A stretch of 17,391 bases of DNA from Candidatus Binatia bacterium (GTDB taxonomy: Bacteria; Desulfobacterota_B; Binatia; UBA9968; JAJDTQ01), in contig JAJDTQ010000044.1 of assembly GCA_022827045.1 (NCBI GenBank), positions 1-17,391 on the forward strand, written 5' to 3'. Positions within the stretch are counted from its first letter, which is position 1. The number at the start of each line of letters is the position of its first letter. The translations under genes and the position numbers were made by a program. Positions 14,681-17,391 of this stretch are shown in pieces. Below the pieces are notes generated by a model. The model was not told where the DNA came from. It worked only from the letters and a program-made list of their open reading frames with translations, and did not search any database.

Positions 14681-16132
14681 CTACCTCCCCGCCGGAAGGT
14701 CCGGCGTTTTCTCGTACCATCCCGCGGCCCGCTCGTAGGCATGACCCACGCGCAGGACCGTCTCCTCGTCGAAAGGCCTGCCGACGATCTGCATGCCGAT
14801 GGGCAGGCCCGAGGGAGAAAAGCCGCAGCACACGCTGAGGGCCGGTAGCCCCGTCTGGTTGAACGGGATCGTGCACAGGGTGAAGAGGTTGCCGCGGCGG
14901 TCCGAGAGCCTGACCTCCCGGCCGTCGATGCGGGCGGAGCCCCGGTCCAGTTCCTCGAGAGTGGGCGCGGGGAAGGAGATGGTAGGGACCACCATCACCT
15001 GGACGCGATCGAGGGCCCGCTCGAATCCCTCGTAGATGAGCCGCCGGACCCGGTGCGCTGTGTTGACGGCGCTGCCGGAGATCAGCAGCGAGCCGATGAG
15101 GTTCTTGAGCATCCCCGTGCTGTAGTCCCGGGGCCGGGTGCGCAGATAACGGTCGTGGTCCGGCATGTCCTCCACACGGGCGATGCAGGCCTGAACCGCC
15201 GGCAGAAGCTCCATATGGGGGATGTCGACCTCCTCGGTCTCGACGCCGAGGGAAGGCAGGAACCGCACCGCCTCGGCGAAAACCTGCCGGACCTCGTCGA
15301 ACATCAACGCGTCGAAGTAGCCCCGGACAAGACCGACCTTCAGCCCGCCGACCCCGCTCGTGAGTTCGCGCGTGTAGTCCGGCACGGGCACGTCGGCGCA
15401 ATACGGATCCTTCGGGTCGGCTCCCGCGATGCAGTTGAGCACCACCGCGCAGTCCTCCACGGTCTTGGCGAGGACGCCGAAGTGGTTGATGGAGCCCGGC
15501 CCGGTGCCGGGCACCCCGCCGCTCAGACTCACGCGTCCGTGGGTGGCCTTCAGACCGGCGATGCCGCAGAGAGCCGCGGGATTGCGGACCGAGCCGGCGC
15601 TGTCGGTGCCGATGGACGCCAGGCCCAGGCCCGCCGCCACCGCCGCCGCGGAGCCGCCACTGGAACCGCCGGTGGCCCGGGCGGTGTCCCACGGGTTCCG
15701 GCTGGGGCCGTAGAAAACGTTATTGGTGTGGCTCGACTTGGCCCATTCGTGCATGTGGGTCTTGCCGAGGATGACCGCGCCCGCGTCCTTGAGCCTGCTC
15801 ACGACGGTGGCGTCATGGCCGGGTATCCAGTCCGCGAGGGTCCTGGACCCGGCGGTGGCGGGGACGCCCTTGACCGCGATGTTGTCCTTGATGGAGACGG
15901 GGATGCCGTGCAGCGGCCCACGATAGCGGCCGGCTGCGATCTCCTCGCCGGCCCGCTCGGCCGCGGCAAGTGCCTGTTCCTTCATCACGAACGCGTAGGC
16001 GTTCAGCACCGGGTTCAACCGCTCGATCCGCGCCAGCGCGCATCGGGTCAACTCCACCGGGGACACCTCGCCGCCGCCGATCCCGTGTGAGGCTCGCGTA
16101 ACCGTCAGTCTTTCAAGCTCTTGCTCGTCCAT
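14681..16132 (-). CDS. Amidase of the amidase-signature family
   Basis: This is a 483-residue serine hydrolase with the Ser-cisSer-Lys triad of the family: K82 in SIKDN, S157 in TGGSSGGSAAAVA, and nucleophile S181 in GTDSAGSVRNPA. The last motif has alanine where many members have glycine (GTDTGGS), a tolerated variation. GLPIGMQIVGRPFDEETVLR near the C-terminus is typical. Members include GatA, aryl-acylamidases, allophanate hydrolase and many catabolic amidases. No GatB or GatC is adjacent and the neighbours are catabolic, so a role in amide catabolism is likely. It is the first gene of the minus operon, reading amidase, nitrilase-type, hyuA, hyuB, acetyltransferase. No good ribosome site precedes the ATG at 16132, so it may have a short or weak leader. 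Confidence 0.93.
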   Translation of the reverse strand: MDEQELERLTVTRASHGIGGGEVSPVELTRCALARIERLNPVLNAYAFVMKEQALAAAERAGEEIAAGRYRGPLHGIPVSIKDNIAVKGVPATAGSRTLADWIPGHDATVVSRLKDAGAVILGKTHMHEWAKSSHTNNVFYGPSRNPWDTARATGGSSGGSAAAVAAGLGLASIGTDSAGSVRNPAALCGIAGLKATHGRVSLSGGVPGTGPGSINHFGVLAKTVEDCAVVLNCIAGADPKDPYCADVPVPDYTRELTSGVGGLKVGLVRGYFDALMFDEVRQVFAEAVRFLPSLGVETEEVDIPHMELLPAVQACIARVEDMPDHDRYLRTRPRDYSTGMLKNLIGSLLISGSAVNTAHRVRRLIYEGFERALDRVQVMVVPTISFPAPTLEELDRGSARIDGREVRLSDRRGNLFTLCTIPFNQTGLPALSVCCGFSPSGLPIGMQIVGRPFDEETVLRVGHAYERAAGWYEKTPDLPAGR

Positions 16133-16268
16133 CTGGCCGCGTCTATGGGGCCGCGCGTCGGCCCAGGAACAAGTTGGCTATACTCGCGAGCCCGTGGAAA
16201 AATCAACCCCGCCGATTGCGGCACGGATGGGCGCTGGTGAACGTTGACACTCGAAGAAGGCCGGTGAT
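16133..16268. promoter_or_regulatory. Divergent intergenic region between amidase and TAXI genes
   Basis: This 136-base stretch separates two genes pointing away from each other, so it must hold at least the promoter for the five-gene minus operon, unless that is elsewhere. I see no clear operator palindrome and only weak promoter-like boxes on the minus strand. Confidence 0.5.
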
Positions 16269-16273
16269 ATGAG
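16244..16273 (+). promoter_or_regulatory. Possible sigma-70-type promoter of the TAXI gene
   Basis: TTGACA at 16244-16249 is followed after 18 bases by TATGAG (16268-16273), a four-of-six match to the -10 box. If used, transcription would start near 16280, downstream of ATG 16269, which would favour the ATG at 16305. This is a pattern match only. A separate TATACT at 16179-16184 lacks a good -35 box. Confidence 0.3.
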
Positions 16274-16304
16274 GGCCGTGTTTCGAAAGGGGGGGTCCAC
16301 GTCC

Positions 16305-17291
16305 ATGATTGAGCGGGATGACAGCGGTTACATCCTCAAGATCGCGTCCCATTCCCCGTCCCATCCCTGGTGGCGCATCACCGACGAGCTCGCGGAGGGC
16401 CTTAACGGCTATCGCGAGAAGCCGGGACCGATATCGAGCGTCGGCGTCTTCACCGGCAAGTTCGGCCTCGGGTCGCTGGAGAATCCCAAGACGGTGGGTG
16501 CCGGGAGGGCCGACGTGGGCATCACCAACCCGCCGGTAAACGCCAGGATGGCCACCGAGGGAAAGGGGCTGTTCAACGCCAGCGTCGGCGAGTTGAGAGC
16601 CATCGCGCGGTTTCCCGAACCGGACTATATCTTCTGGCTCGTGGCCGAGGAGCTCGGAATCCGTTCCATGGAGGACATCGCGGCGCGCAAGCCCGCCATG
16701 ACCCTGGTGTCGGGCCGGGTGGGACCGACGGGGCCGGACACGCTCACCTGGACGGTCGAGCAGGTGATGAAGTGGTACGGCTTCAGCTACGAGGACGTAA
16801 ACTCCTGGGGCGGACGCGTCCTGTTCCCAGGCCCCGCCGTCGTCGGCGTGCCCATGGTCAAGCGCGGCGAGGGAAACGCGGTCTTCCAGGAGGGAGTCCA
16901 CGACGAATCCTGGGAAGAGCTGGCCGAAGCGCGGCCCATGCGCGCCCTGCCCCTGGACCCGCGGGCCGTGGCCCACATGCAGCAGACCTACGGCTACGAC
17001 CCGGCCATCATCCCCGCGGGTCGCCTCAAGGGTATCGAGCGCGACCTTCTGACCCTGAGCTTCGGCGGCTGGCTGCTGTTTTGCCGGGCCGATCTTCCGG
17101 AGGAAATCGCCTATCTGCTGGCGCGGACGAGCATGGAGCGCAGGGACCGGATCGCCGCCCCCTACAAGGACCTGCCGCCTCATTTGAGGGACATCGAAGT
17201 CCCCATCACGCCGCAACATCTGTGCACCGGATGCGTTGTGCCGCTGCACCCCGGGGCCGAACGCTATTACAAGGAGTTCGGCTGCCTGTGA
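16305..17291 (+). CDS. TAXI-family TRAP solute-binding protein lacking a signal peptide
   Basis: This product of about 328 residues has the TAXI fold signature: YILKIASHSPSHPWWRI at the start, VGAGRADVGITNPPVNARM, ELRAIARFPEPDYIFWLVAE, LGIRSMEDIAARKP, SGRVGPTGPDTL and a closing PLHPGAERYYKEFG. TAXI proteins are normally exported and bind small acids such as glutamate. Here no hydrophobic signal segment precedes the mature-like start, with either start. ATG 16305 is preferred because AGGGGGGG (16288-16295) lies nine bases upstream and family similarity starts just after it. ATG 16269, with GAAGG upstream, would add MRAVFRKGGSTS, which is also not a signal peptide. No TAXI-type fused permease is in the window. 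It may be a cytosolic sensor or binding protein, or may have lost its leader. Confidence 0.82.
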   Translation: MIERDDSGYILKIASHSPSHPWWRITDELAEGLNGYREKPGPISSVGVFTGKFGLGSLENPKTVGAGRADVGITNPPVNARMATEGKGLFNASVGELRAIARFPEPDYIFWLVAEELGIRSMEDIAARKPAMTLVSGRVGPTGPDTLTWTVEQVMKWYGFSYEDVNSWGGRVLFPGPAVVGVPMVKRGEGNAVFQEGVHDESWEELAEARPMRALPLDPRAVAHMQQTYGYDPAIIPAGRLKGIERDLLTLSFGGWLLFCRADLPEEIAYLLARTSMERRDRIAAPYKDLPPHLRDIEVPITPQHLCTGCVVPLHPGAERYYKEFGCL

Positions 17292-17311
17292 CGGCGCCCT
17301 TCGACTTCGCT

Positions 17312-17391
17312 TCGCTACGCTCAGGGCGAACGGAGCGAGCGGATTGTGTCTCAAGCTTCCCTAACCCAACCGTTCGCCCTGAGCGTAGCGA
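17312..17391. repeat. REP-like dispersed palindromic repeat, inverted pair cut by the window edge
   Basis: Bases 17312-17333 are a perfect 22-base inverted repeat of 17370-17391, around a 36-base loop, and the right arm probably continues past the window. The left arm extends to about 17295 as an imperfect palindrome beginning CGCCCTTCGAC and ending CAGGGCG. The CGTTCGCCCTGAGCGTAGCG core belongs to a class of short repeats that are scattered between genes in many high-GC genomes and often mistranslated as FALS-containing peptides. It starts 20 bases after the TAXI stop and may act as a 3' stabiliser or weak terminator. Confidence 0.82.

Noticed and set aside
14679..15692. Reading the nitrilase-type enzyme as the end of a 618-residue protein
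   Set aside because: The added N-terminus is the amidase gene in another frame; the nitrilase fold begins at MPRVAVAQF with its own ribosome site.
1..17391. CRISPR array, tRNA, rRNA or riboswitch
   Set aside because: I saw no regularly spaced direct repeats, no tRNA-like cloverleaf ends and no conserved rRNA stretches. The short intergenic gaps leave little room for a riboswitch.

Overview
This is a high-GC, densely packed bacterial window with no rRNA, tRNA or phage genes. It looks like an accessory catabolic island from a Gram-negative bacterium: it has periplasmic-binding-protein TRAP transporters and Sec-type signal peptides. Gene content alone does not fix the taxon. The dispersed palindromic repeat at the right edge and the gene mix would suit uncultured proteobacterial, Desulfobacterota-like or Tectomicrobia-like soil or marine lineages, but that is a guess.

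Left block, plus strand (1-8975). A 5'-cut gene end, possibly a transposase, abuts a hydantoinase-A-like gene whose normal start codon is missing. The block continues with hyuB-like, a complete three-component TRAP transporter (dctP, dctQ, dctM), a TRZ/ATZ-type amidohydrolase, and an 83-codon remnant of a second amidohydrolase. The genes overlap or are tightly spaced, except for a 100-base gap before dctP and a hairpin-bearing gap of about 140 bases after it.

Right block, minus strand (16132 down to 8965). The order of transcription is amidase-signature amidase, nitrilase-superfamily hydrolase, a second hyuA, a second hyuB carrying a C-terminal cysteine-rich domain that resembles the acetone carboxylase gamma subunit, and a GNAT acetyltransferase strongly resembling AAC(3)-I. 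The two blocks converge and overlap by 11 bases near 8970.

Right edge, plus strand. A TAXI-family solute-binding protein gene without a recognisable signal peptide is divergent from the amidase. It is followed by a REP-like inverted repeat that runs to the window end.

Working model (inference): the TRAP system imports a small polar, probably carboxylated compound. The amidohydrolase deaminates or dechlorinates a heterocycle. One or both HyuAB pairs use ATP to open a cyclic amide or to carboxylate a ketone. The amidase and nitrilase-type enzyme then remove amide or carbamoyl nitrogen. The logic resembles the known creatinine, N-methylhydantoin, N-carbamoylsarcosine route, but no substrate can be read from the sequence. 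The most distinctive points are the HyuB-AcxC-like fusion, the AAC(3)-I-like enzyme inside a catabolic operon, the two unlike hyuAB pairs, and the lost start of the first hyuA.
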